Shown: positions 26,884-35,281 of the stretch, piece after piece
Layout of the letters: each line of letters starts with the position of its first letter
How positions within the stretch are numbered: the first letter of the stretch is position 1
Assembly (NCBI RefSeq): GCF_001266615.1
Contig: NZ_LGHZ01000001.1
Span: 62,001 to 126,000, forward strand
Direction of reading: 5' to 3'
Origin: Kluyvera genomosp. 1
Lineage (GTDB): Bacteria; Pseudomonadota; Gammaproteobacteria; Enterobacterales; Enterobacteriaceae
DNA length: 64,000 nt
Made by a program: the position numbers and the translations under genes
The notes under the pieces: generated by a model
Databases searched by the model: none
Seen by the model: only the letters and a program-made list of their open reading frames with translations
Told to the model about the DNA's origin: nothing

Positions 26884-27464
26884 CACATTTGTTGGTATAT
26901 ACGCAAAATTATTACTTGCAGAATGCAATAGAATCATTGGTTGATGATGCTGACTCTGTAACATTCTTTAGTAATAAAAGCCATTTTTTGGTTTGCGCTA
27001 CGATACTCAATGATGCAATGTTATTAATAGATGCCATTGATAATAACCAAACTGTAAGATGGTTGCATGATAAAATCATGAAACACAAAGGAACCTGGAA
27101 TATAAATTTCATCGCACCATCGCGAATTGCATCTTTTAATTTAGCTACAGGATTCTCGTTAATCACAAACATCTTGCAACTTAAATCTATTTTTAGATTT
27201 ACTCGTAAAAAAACCAGCTACATTACCAGGACAGGAATACATGATTCATTAATTAGCCGATTACACCGAAAACTACCATCAGAAGATATTGCATTTATTC
27301 TCACACTCTATGATGGAGTTAGCGGAAAGTATAGAAAGTTATCTATCCAGGAAATTAATAGACTGTATTACATAAGAAGCAAGAAACTATCATTAAACAG
27401 CTCCTTTGAGTTGAAAATATTGATTTCATTCTTGTCTAACAGTAGATATTCACTTGTAATTTAA
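26880..27464 (+). CDS. LuxR-like fimbrial regulator
   Basis: This 194-residue protein has an N-terminal receiver-like fold without clear phosphorylation residues (LLVYTQNYYLQNAIESLV, then AMLLIDAIDNN). The C-terminal helix-turn-helix diverges from LuxR/GerE (PSEDIAFILTLYDGVSGKY, SIQEINRLYYIRSKKLSLN), as in orphan fimbrial regulators such as MatA/EcpR. It starts at TTG overlapping the upstream stop, with GGGGAAG before it, so translation is coupled. It is AT-rich and ends 12 bp before the first pilin gene. It is probably an activator or repressor of the operon. Confidence 0.75.
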   Translation: MTHLLVYTQNYYLQNAIESLVDDADSVTFFSNKSHFLVCATILNDAMLLIDAIDNNQTVRWLHDKIMKHKGTWNINFIAPSRIASFNLATGFSLITNILQLKSIFRFTRKKTSYITRTGIHDSLISRLHRKLPSEDIAFILTLYDGVSGKYRKLSIQEINRLYYIRSKKLSLNSSFELKILISFLSNSRYSLVI

Positions 27465-27475
27465 TAAGAGAAAGT

Positions 27476-28015
27476 ATGAAACAAAAAATAATAATTGGCT
27501 CCTGCCTATTGATTTCAGCATTAACCACGAATTCAAATGCCGCTGAAGTTACATCACCGGTAATGCCAACAGGAACGCTAAATATCGCTGGAAAAATTCT
27601 TGATAAAGGCTGCACATTCGAAGCCAAGGATTTTATTATCCAGTTAACACCTGTCGTGATCTCATCATTCACAGCAGTCGGTGATACAGGACCAAAAAGC
27701 GATCCCGTCGATTTTAAGCTGACAGGATGCCCAGTAAGCTCCACCCTGACCTTGACGGTCCAGGGTACTCAGGGCGCAGTAGTATCAACTTTCGCTACGG
27801 CAACCGAAAGCACCAATGCTACGGGCTTCGACTTTGTTTTATACGGACCTACCACTGCGACTTCGATTATTCGTCCGAACATCGCGGTAACACTAACGCC
27901 TGATTCTTCGGGAAATTACAGTGGGACACTATCGGCCCAACTCAGATCCAAAGTGGCAGCGCCGACAGCAGGAAAAATTGATACCACGCTAACCTATACA
28001 CTGGCTTATAATTAA
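27476..28015 (+). CDS. Fimbrial major subunit (pilin 1, operon 1)
   Basis: This 179-residue FimA-type pilin has a signal peptide ending near NSNA-AE. Mature pilin features are GTLNIAGKILDKGCTFE (N-terminal donor strand and first cysteine), DFKLTGCPVSS (second cysteine of the intrachain disulfide) and a terminal donor-complemented strand ending TLTYTLAYN. It polymerises on the surface by donor-strand exchange, delivered by the chaperone and usher encoded downstream. It is followed after nine bases by a second pilin gene. Confidence 0.9.
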   Translation: MKQKIIIGSCLLISALTTNSNAAEVTSPVMPTGTLNIAGKILDKGCTFEAKDFIIQLTPVVISSFTAVGDTGPKSDPVDFKLTGCPVSSTLTLTVQGTQGAVVSTFATATESTNATGFDFVLYGPTTATSIIRPNIAVTLTPDSSGNYSGTLSAQLRSKVAAPTAGKIDTTLTYTLAYN

Positions 28016-28024
28016 GAAAATATC

Positions 28025-28558
28025 ATGAAAAAAATCGCAATTATTGTCTCCCTCAGCTTAGCCAGTCTAAATGTTTATTCCGCTGATGTACCCACTGCAG
28101 TGGATACCGGAACAATCACTGTTAAAGGTTCTGCATACTCTAAAGCCTGTACAACAGTTATCAGTTCAGTCAATCTGACAGTACCGACAACTTTTACATC
28201 TGACTATACAGTCAAGGGGGATATGTCACCCTTAGGTACGTCAGGGCTAACTGGCGTAACCTGTTCGGAAATAACAGGTATATACATTACGGTTACTGGG
28301 GATCCTGATGGTACCGACCCATCATTATTCAAGATCCCAGATGCGACCGGTAAAGCAACAGGTGTAGCATTAAAATTATATGTCACTGCGGGCTCGAATC
28401 CTATTACTGGAGTAGAGCCGAATAAAGAAACAAGTTTATTGCCCAAAGGAACTGGAAATATTGGCCTAACTTATTCTGCCCAGGCGGTTTCTGTCGCCGA
28501 TAAGGTTACCAGCGGCGATTTGGCGACAACACTGACCTGGACTGCACGTTACAATTAA
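28025..28558 (+). CDS. Fimbrial subunit (pilin 2, operon 1)
   Basis: This 177-residue pilin has a signal peptide ending at NVYS-AD. GTITVKGSAYSKACTT holds the first cysteine, LTGVTCSE the second, and the C-terminal strand is TTLTWTARYN. It is clearly a relative of pilin 1 but diverged, so it is a second structural subunit rather than a recent duplicate. Tandem pilin genes before the chaperone gene suggest a mixed or alternately expressed shaft. Confidence 0.88.
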   Translation: MKKIAIIVSLSLASLNVYSADVPTAVDTGTITVKGSAYSKACTTVISSVNLTVPTTFTSDYTVKGDMSPLGTSGLTGVTCSEITGIYITVTGDPDGTDPSLFKIPDATGKATGVALKLYVTAGSNPITGVEPNKETSLLPKGTGNIGLTYSAQAVSVADKVTSGDLATTLTWTARYN

Positions 28559-28576
28559 TTATTGATGAAAGCGCAT

Positions 28577-29257
28577 ATGAAAAAACATTTATTTTCTGTT
28601 CTGCTCGCGTCCCTGATTACACTGCCGGCGCATGCCGGCTTTTCTCTCGGACAAACTCGGGTGATTTATAATGAAGCCGAGCGTCAGTCTACCCTACGAA
28701 TCATTAATAGCGGTGACGGTGACTATTATCTGGTGCAGTCCTGGATTAATGAAAACGAAAGCGAAAACAGCCCGCGTGCGAGCGCCTTCATTATTACGCC
28801 GCCGGTATTTAAACTGATGCCGGCTTCAGAAAACACGCTGTTAATCCGCACGTTGAATGATAAATTCCCGGAAGACCGGGAGAGCCTTTCGTTTATTAAC
28901 GTGAAAGCGATTCCGGCCGTCGATGATGCGGTCAAGAATAAAATCACCTTTGCCACCAAAAGCGTGATTAAACTTATTTATCGCCCTACATCTCTGAATT
29001 TCCAGGATGCTGCCGATTCATGGAAAAAAATGGTGATTACGCCGCAGCCAGGCGCCGTCACGCTGAATAACCCAACGCCGTACTTTATCAATATCGGTAT
29101 GTTCTCGGTCAACGGTCATGCTGAAAAGATAAGCTATGTCGCCCCGTTCTCGGAGACAAAAATCACGCTGAAAGCGAATGAGCATCCTGTTTCCGTGGAA
29201 TACAACGTTATCAACGATTTCGGCGGTGCATCTGCGCTGCATAAAGTGAAATTCTGA
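28577..29257 (+). CDS. Periplasmic fimbrial chaperone (operon 1)
   Basis: This PapD/FimC-type chaperone is about 226 residues, with two immunoglobulin-like domains. The signal peptide is MKKHLFSVLLASLITLPAHA. Landmarks are GFSLGQTRVIYNEAERQSTL (A and B strands), the G1 strand FPEDRESLSFINVKAIP, and KLIYRPTSL. It stabilises pilins in the periplasm by donor-strand complementation and carries them to the usher. The start at 28577 gives the best signal peptide; ATG 28565 and TTG 28562 are in frame upstream. Confidence 0.92.
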   Translation: MKKHLFSVLLASLITLPAHAGFSLGQTRVIYNEAERQSTLRIINSGDGDYYLVQSWINENESENSPRASAFIITPPVFKLMPASENTLLIRTLNDKFPEDRESLSFINVKAIPAVDDAVKNKITFATKSVIKLIYRPTSLNFQDAADSWKKMVITPQPGAVTLNNPTPYFINIGMFSVNGHAEKISYVAPFSETKITLKANEHPVSVEYNVINDFGGASALHKVKF

Positions 29258-29265
29258 TCCGTCAC

Positions 29266-31737
29266 GTGAAGAAAAAATTACTGCTTAACGCGCTGCTGTT
29301 AATTTCGCCATTGAAAGGGTGGGCTGCGCTGTCGTTTGATCTCTCTGCGCTGGAATCAAGCGGCAGCGAGCTGACCGAATACACAAAGCAACAGCTCGCC
29401 CAGGTGGGACAACAATTACCGGGGACTTACCCGGTAGAAGTCGTCCTGAATGGCCATAAAATCAGCACGGAAGCCATTCGGTTTGTAAAATGTGATACCG
29501 AGCTTTGCCCGCAGGTGACCCTGGGTACGCTTAAAAAATGGGGTATCGCCCCGGGGCCGTTCGTGTCGAAAGATGCCAGTGATGAAGACGCTGTGCTGGC
29601 GTTACATTTTGAGCAGACCATTCCCGGTGCCACCGTGAAGCTGTCGGCAAATGCCAGTAAGCTCATTCTTACCGTGCCACAGAAATATCTGCTGGATGAC
29701 AATGCAAATTTCCTGGCGTCTGTTACGGAGGAAAGTATCCCCACGCTGTTTTTATCGTACTACTACAGCGGGCAGCGCAATGAATCGGCCGGTGAGCGCG
29801 ACGACCAGCACTTTGTCAGCCTCAACAATGGGATAAACCTGGGAGCATGGCGCCTTCGCCAGAGCGCGAATCTGGTAAAAAGCAGTCAGCAAAAAATGAG
29901 CTGGCAGCCGACGCAGACCTATGTTGGGCGCGATATTCTTTCGCTGATGTCGCGTCTGATGATGGGCCAGACCAACACCAGTGGCAGGGTATTTGACAGC
30001 TTCAGTTTTAAAGGGCTGAGTCTGTCTTCGATTGATGAAATGCTGCCTGACAGCCAGCGCAACTATGCGCCGGTGATTAAAGGTATCGCCCTCAGCCAGG
30101 CCAATATTGAGATCCGCCAGGACGGAAATCTCATCTATCAAAAAAGTATCCCGGCTGGCAGTTTTGAACTAACCGACGTGGTACCGAACAACAGCAGCGG
30201 CGATCTTGAAGTCACGATTCGCGAGAGCACCGGGGAAGTCAGAAAATTCATCCAGCCTTATGCCACTCAGCCCAAAATGGTCCGGCAGGGCCAGCTACGC
30301 TATGCCCTGAGCTCCGGCCGCTACGACAACGGAAATTCTGCAGGTGACAAAGAAATTTTCGTGCAAGCTGAAGGTCTTTACGGTGTTGGCAATACTGTTT
30401 CTGTATTTAGCGGCGCAATGGCCAGCAGCAGCTATCAGTCGGGGGTTGCTGGCGTGGGTCTTAACCTGGGCGACTTCGGCGGGATCTCTTTAGAGATCGA
30501 TACATCGCGCAACAAAGAATCAGAATGGCTGAAATCCGGCTCCGGCTATGCCTCAAAAATCAATTACAGCAAATATTTTGGTCTTTCCGGCACGTCGCTG
30601 CAGACTTCTTACACGCAAAGCCACGACCGTGGGTATTTTACCTACGCCGATTATCAGGCACGGCACGAGATTCATCAGGGTTCAACGAATCTCCCGGGGA
30701 ATATTAAACGTCAGTGGCAGGCAGGGCTGAACCAGGATCTGGCTCAGTTCGGCTCGCTCTCACTCAATTACTACTCACAGCAATCGTGGGATGATACCTA
30801 CAACAGTAAAACGCTGAATGCCAGCTATAACGCTAACTGGAATGGTATCAGTGCTGGCATCAGCTATTCGCAGTCCGATATTACAAGCAACACGCGATAC
30901 AAGGATAACGTGCTCTCACTGAATGTAGTGGTGCCCTTCTCGTCACTGTGGGGCCAATCCTCACAAGCGCGGATCAACCACAGCTATATCACCAGCCGCA
31001 GCGGCCTGGCGCAGAACCAGACCACCGTCAGCGGCAGCCTGCTGCGTGACAACAACCTTAACTACTCCCTGTCTCAGACCTGGGCGCAGGATCAACACGG
31101 GCAGGCGGCGCGCGTTCAGTATGACGGAGGCTCCGGCTCGGTTAACGCGGCCTACAGCCGCAACAGCAGCGGCTATAGCCAGACCAGCTTGGGGTCAACC
31201 GGCTCGGTGGTCTTCCATCCCGGCGGCGTAACGCTGGGACAAAGCATTTCACCGAAAGAGCCGTTTGCGATTGTCAGTGCGCCAGGCGCAGGCAACGTTT
31301 CCGTGACCACCAAATCCGGGGTGAAAACCGACAGCCGCGGCTATGCCATCGTGCCAGCGCTGACAGCCTATCGCCAGAACAGCATCGGGATTGACCCGAC
31401 AACGGCTAGCGACACGACCTCGCTGACGTCAACGCAAACGCAGTCCACGCCGGGCTTTGGTACCGCCGTCGCGGCGAAATTCGGCACGCATATTGGCCAT
31501 AAAGCCTGGGTGCATATTCTGTATCGCAACCGGCCACTTTCTCTTGGCACAGAGCTGTACGGGAAAAATGGCGCCAGCGGGATTGTCGATGATAAAGGCT
31601 ATGCCTGGATCACCGGACTTCATGACGGTGATCAACTGAGTGCCAACGTTGACGGGACGCAGTGTCGGATTCGCATTCGCTACGACCGCCTGGTGCTGTC
31701 TAAAGAAATCTATACCGGTGCTGTTGAGTGCCAGTAG
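29266..31737 (+). CDS. Fimbrial outer-membrane usher (operon 1)
   Basis: This 823-residue PapC/FimD-type usher starts at GTG 29266, eight bases after the chaperone stop; no ATG is near. After the signal peptide (ending KGWA) come the N-terminal chaperone-binding domain (from LSFDLSALESSGSELTEY), a 24-strand barrel with the plug region in the middle (APVIKGIALSQANIEI), and C-terminal domains with the Cys pair in DGTQCRIRI and GAVECQ. It secretes and assembles the subunits. GC content is much higher than in the upstream pilin and regulator genes. Confidence 0.94.
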   Translation: MKKKLLLNALLLISPLKGWAALSFDLSALESSGSELTEYTKQQLAQVGQQLPGTYPVEVVLNGHKISTEAIRFVKCDTELCPQVTLGTLKKWGIAPGPFVSKDASDEDAVLALHFEQTIPGATVKLSANASKLILTVPQKYLLDDNANFLASVTEESIPTLFLSYYYSGQRNESAGERDDQHFVSLNNGINLGAWRLRQSANLVKSSQQKMSWQPTQTYVGRDILSLMSRLMMGQTNTSGRVFDSFSFKGLSLSSIDEMLPDSQRNYAPVIKGIALSQANIEIRQDGNLIYQKSIPAGSFELTDVVPNNSSGDLEVTIRESTGEVRKFIQPYATQPKMVRQGQLRYALSSGRYDNGNSAGDKEIFVQAEGLYGVGNTVSVFSGAMASSSYQSGVAGVGLNLGDFGGISLEIDTSRNKESEWLKSGSGYASKINYSKYFGLSGTSLQTSYTQSHDRGYFTYADYQARHEIHQGSTNLPGNIKRQWQAGLNQDLAQFGSLSLNYYSQQSWDDTYNSKTLNASYNANWNGISAGISYSQSDITSNTRYKDNVLSLNVVVPFSSLWGQSSQARINHSYITSRSGLAQNQTTVSGSLLRDNNLNYSLSQTWAQDQHGQAARVQYDGGSGSVNAAYSRNSSGYSQTSLGSTGSVVFHPGGVTLGQSISPKEPFAIVSAPGAGNVSVTTKSGVKTDSRGYAIVPALTAYRQNSIGIDPTTASDTTSLTSTQTQSTPGFGTAVAAKFGTHIGHKAWVHILYRNRPLSLGTELYGKNGASGIVDDKGYAWITGLHDGDQLSANVDGTQCRIRIRYDRLVLSKEIYTGAVECQ

Positions 31738-31768
31738 CACAGTAAATTCGCCGATAGGGACAACATTC

Positions 31769-32791
31769 GTGAATAAAACATTATTGACCGTTATGGCTGT
31801 GGGGGCCCTCGCCGCTCTTGGCTATCAACAGCAAACCTACGCGGCGTGCGCATTTGCCAACGGGGCCAAAACCGGAAGCGTAAATTTTGCCCTGCCCGCG
31901 CTGACGCAGTCGCTGAATCCGTCCGAAACGGGGCCTCGCCTCCTCTCTTCGGTAACGGTACCGGCCGCGACGCTGGCATCAGCAATGGGGATTTCTTCAA
32001 CCGTTGCGGTCTGGGGGGGATGTACAGGAAACCTGGTCTGGAATCCGCTTTTACCTGCGATTGCGGGTAATTCGCCGAATCTATCAGGCTATATGTCGAC
32101 AGGTATAGATAACTTATACCTCTATATGTATGCAGGTACCCAGACAACGGGAAACTTTGGAGCATTTGTTACACCATCAACTTCGGGCACCACCTGGTCG
32201 CGAGCCTTGAGTACTATCCATGGTTCGATTCCTCCTTGGTCAATTATGGGGGATATGGTGCTGGCGTTATACCAAACCGGTCCTATCCGTCAGGGCGGCA
32301 TTATCCCCGCAGCCGCCATTGCTGAACTTCAGGTCTCCGATGGCCTGCAGGTGATGAATATGTCCATGAGCGCGATAACGGTAAATGTCCTGGCCTGTAG
32401 CATCACCACACCGGTGGTAAATGTGCAGATGCCGGCATTTTACAGAAGTAGTTTTACCGGTGTTGGCAGCACGACGGCCGCTACCGATTTCAGGATTGGC
32501 GCCAACTGCGATTCCGGCGTGATGCCGACCATCACCTTCAGCGGACAGACAAGTAGCGGTACGACAGATGTCTTCGCCATCAATAGCGGTGCCGGGGCGG
32601 CCTCCGGGGTTGGGATTCAACTGCTCTACGGTAGTAGTACGGTAAATCAGAACACCGCGGTGGCAATGAATACGACTACCGCAGCCGGCACTACCGAGTT
32701 TCCGTTCAGTACGCGCTATATCCAGACTGAAAATACGGTCACATCTGGTCATGCTGATGCCACCATCACATTTACACTTAGCTACAAGTAA
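31769..32791 (+). CDS. Fimbrial tip adhesin (operon 1)
   Basis: This 340-residue two-domain adhesin starts at GTG 31769, with TAGGGA upstream and a signal peptide ending TYA-AC. The first 190 mature residues (unusual sequence, Cys in AACAFANG and VWGGCTGN) form the receptor-binding domain. From about VLACSITTPVVNVQ a pilin domain follows, with Cys in RIGANCDSG and the final strand ADATITFTLSYK. It caps the fibre. The longer frame from 31640 overlaps the usher gene and is not used. The receptor is unknown. Confidence 0.88.
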   Translation: MNKTLLTVMAVGALAALGYQQQTYAACAFANGAKTGSVNFALPALTQSLNPSETGPRLLSSVTVPAATLASAMGISSTVAVWGGCTGNLVWNPLLPAIAGNSPNLSGYMSTGIDNLYLYMYAGTQTTGNFGAFVTPSTSGTTWSRALSTIHGSIPPWSIMGDMVLALYQTGPIRQGGIIPAAAIAELQVSDGLQVMNMSMSAITVNVLACSITTPVVNVQMPAFYRSSFTGVGSTTAATDFRIGANCDSGVMPTITFSGQTSSGTTDVFAINSGAGAASGVGIQLLYGSSTVNQNTAVAMNTTTAAGTTEFPFSTRYIQTENTVTSGHADATITFTLSYK

Positions 32792-32931
32792 TCTCAGCGG
32801 AAAGTCGTGAAGCGCATTGTGCAATCAAAAGGCCTGCCGTAGTGAGGTTCCATTGATGTTTAAGAAGTTCTTAAGAACTGTTCAGTACTCTTCCTGCGAT
32901 CAGGAAAAATTAAAATCAATAAGGCGATACT

Positions 32932-33321
32932 ATGAAATACACGAAAACTCTGTTGGCCGGTCTACTGCTACTGTCTCCGGCTTTTAGCGCGTTGGCGGCA
33001 CAACAAACGGCAACCGGATGCGCGGCAAAACGTCAGAATATTGAGCAGCAAATTGAGTACGCCCGCGCCCATGGTAATGCCCACCGGGTCGAGGGGCTGA
33101 GTATTGCGCTGTCTGAATTGAATGCTAACTGTACCGACGCTGGTCTTCGAGCTAACCGTGAATCCGACGTGCGTAAAAAAGAGCGCAAGGTTGCAGAGGC
33201 TCGCCAGGAACTTGCCGAGGCGCAGGCTGACGGACGCCAGGATAAGATTGACAAGAGACAACGTAAACTCGCAGAAGCTCAGAACGAACTTCAAGAAGCA
33301 AGAGCAACTCTGCACAAATAA
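32932..33321 (+). CDS. DUF1090 (YqjC-family) periplasmic protein
   Basis: This 129-residue protein has a Sec signal (MKYTKTLLAGLLLLSPAFSALA). The family core is GCAAKRQNIEQQIEYARAHG and RVEGLSIALSELNANCTD, with two cysteines probably in a disulfide. A long highly charged helix follows (KKERKVAEARQELAEAQADG onward), a likely coiled coil. E. coli YqjC is homologous but lies at another locus, beside yqjD and yqjE. The molecular function is unknown. A bidirectional terminator follows. Confidence 0.88.
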   Translation: MKYTKTLLAGLLLLSPAFSALAAQQTATGCAAKRQNIEQQIEYARAHGNAHRVEGLSIALSELNANCTDAGLRANRESDVRKKERKVAEARQELAEAQADGRQDKIDKRQRKLAEAQNELQEARATLHK

Positions 33322-33433
33322 ACATTTGCGATAGAACGACAGGGTAACAGATGATTATGCCAACACGATATGATTCTTAACTTTGCTAGTGTATCTGGCA
33401 AGGCCCGTTCTACTGGACAGAAAGCATTTTTAT

Positions 33434-33464
33434 AAAAATGCCGGAGATTATTCCGGCTTCATTT
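33434..33464. terminator. Bidirectional terminator between the DUF1090 gene and the mini-pilin-like gene
   Basis: GCCGGA (33440-33445) pairs with TCCGGC (33452-33457). The plus strand continues TTCATTT, and the minus strand continues ATTTTTAT. Confidence 0.7.
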
Positions 33465-33475
33465 CACATACTCTG

Positions 33476-33781
33476 CTAGTTATAGCTCACAAGATAAGTG
33501 GATACAGTCCCCTTATCATTAACGTAATGCCTAACAGTGCTAAAGTAGCTTCTCTCCGGAATAGAACTATTGGATGTAAAATGGTGATATTTATTATCTA
33601 CCGAATCATAACAAGACACATTCAGAACTTTTTCTGTAGGTTTATATGTACAACCAGGACTCACTATTTGCCCACTGATAGATAACGTACCTGAGGATGG
33701 TTTGGCCTCTGCGGCATTAGCAACTGAACACACAAACAGTGTAATCATAGCAACTTTGACTATCTCATTATTATTACACAT
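33476..33781 (-). CDS. Small secreted pilin-like protein
   Basis: This 101-residue exported protein starts at the third in-frame ATG (33781), which has GGAG seven bases upstream and opens a signal peptide ending near SVANA. The mature start, SSGTLSISGQIVSPGCTYKP, looks like the N-terminus of FimA-type pilins, and the end, GTVSTYLVSYN, looks like their C-terminal strand. The middle 80 or so residues of a normal pilin are absent. A second cysteine (NVSCYD) follows the first closely. It could be a pilin shortened by deletion, a capping or inhibitory subunit, or a convergent small protein. No chaperone gene is adjacent on this strand. Confidence 0.6.
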   Translation of the reverse strand: MCNNNEIVKVAMITLFVCSVANAAEAKPSSGTLSISGQIVSPGCTYKPTEKVLNVSCYDSVDNKYHHFTSNSSIPERSYFSTVRHYVNDKGTVSTYLVSYN

Positions 33782-34217
33782 AGGTAACTCCATTTTCATA
33801 TCCGCTTTGGGTTATCTAATGAAATACTAGTGCATACGATTAAGCATTCTCTTGATTTAGATTCTGTTTTTTACAACCCATTTTACTAACTGACAATATT
33901 GATTTGGATACAGAATGCTGTTGGTTCAACATAATATAAAACATGACTCACATCATTAAATGCTTATGTTAAAGAAAATTATCAATACTAGGTACTATTT
34001 AAACAGTCTCTGTATGTAACATCACATTCAGCAAAAAGAGTCTGTTTTCCTTAGGCCCACTTTACAAGTGGGCCCTCCGGGTTGGCATATCATACTACGT
34101 CAAAAATCAATTAAAAAATTTGTCGGAGCGGAATTGATAGCTTCACTTTGTCTATCTAACGAGTAAATATTGCTCCGAATATCCTCCCCCACGCACAAAC
34201 AAGAATTGATTTTTCAA
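33782..34217. other. AT-rich gap with a hairpin
   Basis: This is about 435 bp upstream of the mini-pilin gene and downstream of the next minus-strand gene. It contains a perfect 9-bp hairpin, GGCCCACTT (34054-34062) / AAGTGGGCC (34066-34074), possibly the terminator of the 34218 gene although without a T run. I see nothing else. Confidence 0.55.
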
Positions 34218-34613
34218 TTACTCCAATGGTTTCTCTTGGCAATGAGGCATAGTGAGATCGATAATCATCTGGCCTTTACTATTCTTGTGCGCCGTTTGCA
34301 CTGTGAAAGTGGGGGAATTATCCCGCTGAAAAATCCCTACGACCTTCCCATCGGTAGAGTAAACATCAAGATTACCATTTCCTTCTGATAAGCGCTTACG
34401 GTATACATAGGAATATTCGATCCCTGTAGGTGTAGGCGTCCCTTCCATATCGGTGAGGGTCTCTGTGAGCACCGGTTCTTGACCAGCACGGAGCAAATTA
34501 AAGCTATGCAAAACCTCAATATCATCAAGGCACACAATGGTAGCAAGGAGTTCAGCCTTAGTTGGTACTGCAACACTGAACAGAGTCAAAGCTACAATGT
34601 GTTTGATCTTCAT
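34218..34613 (-). CDS. Secreted protein of unknown function (131 aa)
   Basis: A clear signal peptide (MKIKHIVALTLFSVAVPTKA) follows an AGGAAAA ribosome site. The mature protein of about 111 residues has one cysteine near each end (ATIVCLDD, MPHCQEK) that could form a disulfide. I do not recognise the family. It lies among other small secreted minus-strand genes and may belong to an acquired set. There are no transmembrane segments beyond the signal. Confidence 0.6.
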   Translation of the reverse strand: MKIKHIVALTLFSVAVPTKAELLATIVCLDDIEVLHSFNLLRAGQEPVLTETLTDMEGTPTPTGIEYSYVYRKRLSEGNGNLDVYSTDGKVVGIFQRDNSPTFTVQTAHKNSKGQMIIDLTMPHCQEKPLE

Positions 34614-34838
34614 TTAATTTTCCTAGTTAGAACATACAACCATGACGTTAGTTCGTAGCGTTACTGGTGAGACTAACGGCAACGAACATTATCATCTACC
34701 ATCTTACTGGCTTGTTCTGTGAGACTGCAGGAATGTTCAGGCACTCTTTATAGTCGACGCCGAATGAAGATAGGTCAACAACCTGCCCTGCTCATCTCTC
34801 GTTTTTGTTGTATATTGAATTTTGACATAATAGTTACG

Positions 34839-35207
34839 TCACTCTGTCCGGGTGCATATGAGGGCGTTAACTCCAAGTACTTTGGTATCCCATGGACCTT
34901 TTGCATCAGTTTGGTCCAATTCTGTTACGAGCAAAGAATAATATCCTCCCCCCATAAACTTTAGGTCTATATTCGTGGCAAGCTTTGATTTACCGTGATA
35001 ACCCTGTGCCTGCAATCTGTCTTCGCTAATCTCTCCAATTTCTGCATCGAAATCACCATTAATAACAACGTGTTTCTTATCGACCACATGGATTTTAACG
35101 CCCGTCTGACACTCAAAATTAATAGGCTGCTGTTTATTAAAAGGGATGTAATCAGCGTTGGCTATTAACGGAGAAACTAAGGCAACTACAGCTATCAGTA
35201 TTTTCAT
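34839..35207 (-). CDS. Secreted protein of unknown function (122 aa)
   Basis: The signal peptide is MKILIAVVALVSPLIANA, and the mature protein has about 104 residues. It contains FECQTGVKIHVVDKKHVVING near the start and a terminal ALICTRTE, so two cysteines bracket a beta-rich body (GGGYYSLLVTEL). No family is recognised. The overall layout (short, exported, two terminal cysteines) resembles the neighbour at 34218, though I see no direct sequence similarity. Confidence 0.6.
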   Translation of the reverse strand: MKILIAVVALVSPLIANADYIPFNKQQPINFECQTGVKIHVVDKKHVVINGDFDAEIGEISEDRLQAQGYHGKSKLATNIDLKFMGGGYYSLLVTELDQTDAKGPWDTKVLGVNALICTRTE

Positions 35208-35223
35208 TTTTTATCGTGCCATA

Positions 35224-35252
35224 ACAAAAAGAGCCACACGTTAGCATGGCTC
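35224..35252 (-). terminator. Terminator downstream of the methyltransferase remnant
   Basis: On the minus strand GAGCCA (complement of 35247-35252) pairs with TGGCTC (complement of 35231-35236), followed by five T. It lies between the methyltransferase remnant and the secreted-protein gene. Confidence 0.75.
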
Positions 35253-35281
35253 ATTTTGTTAATAGTTGCTCTATATCACCA

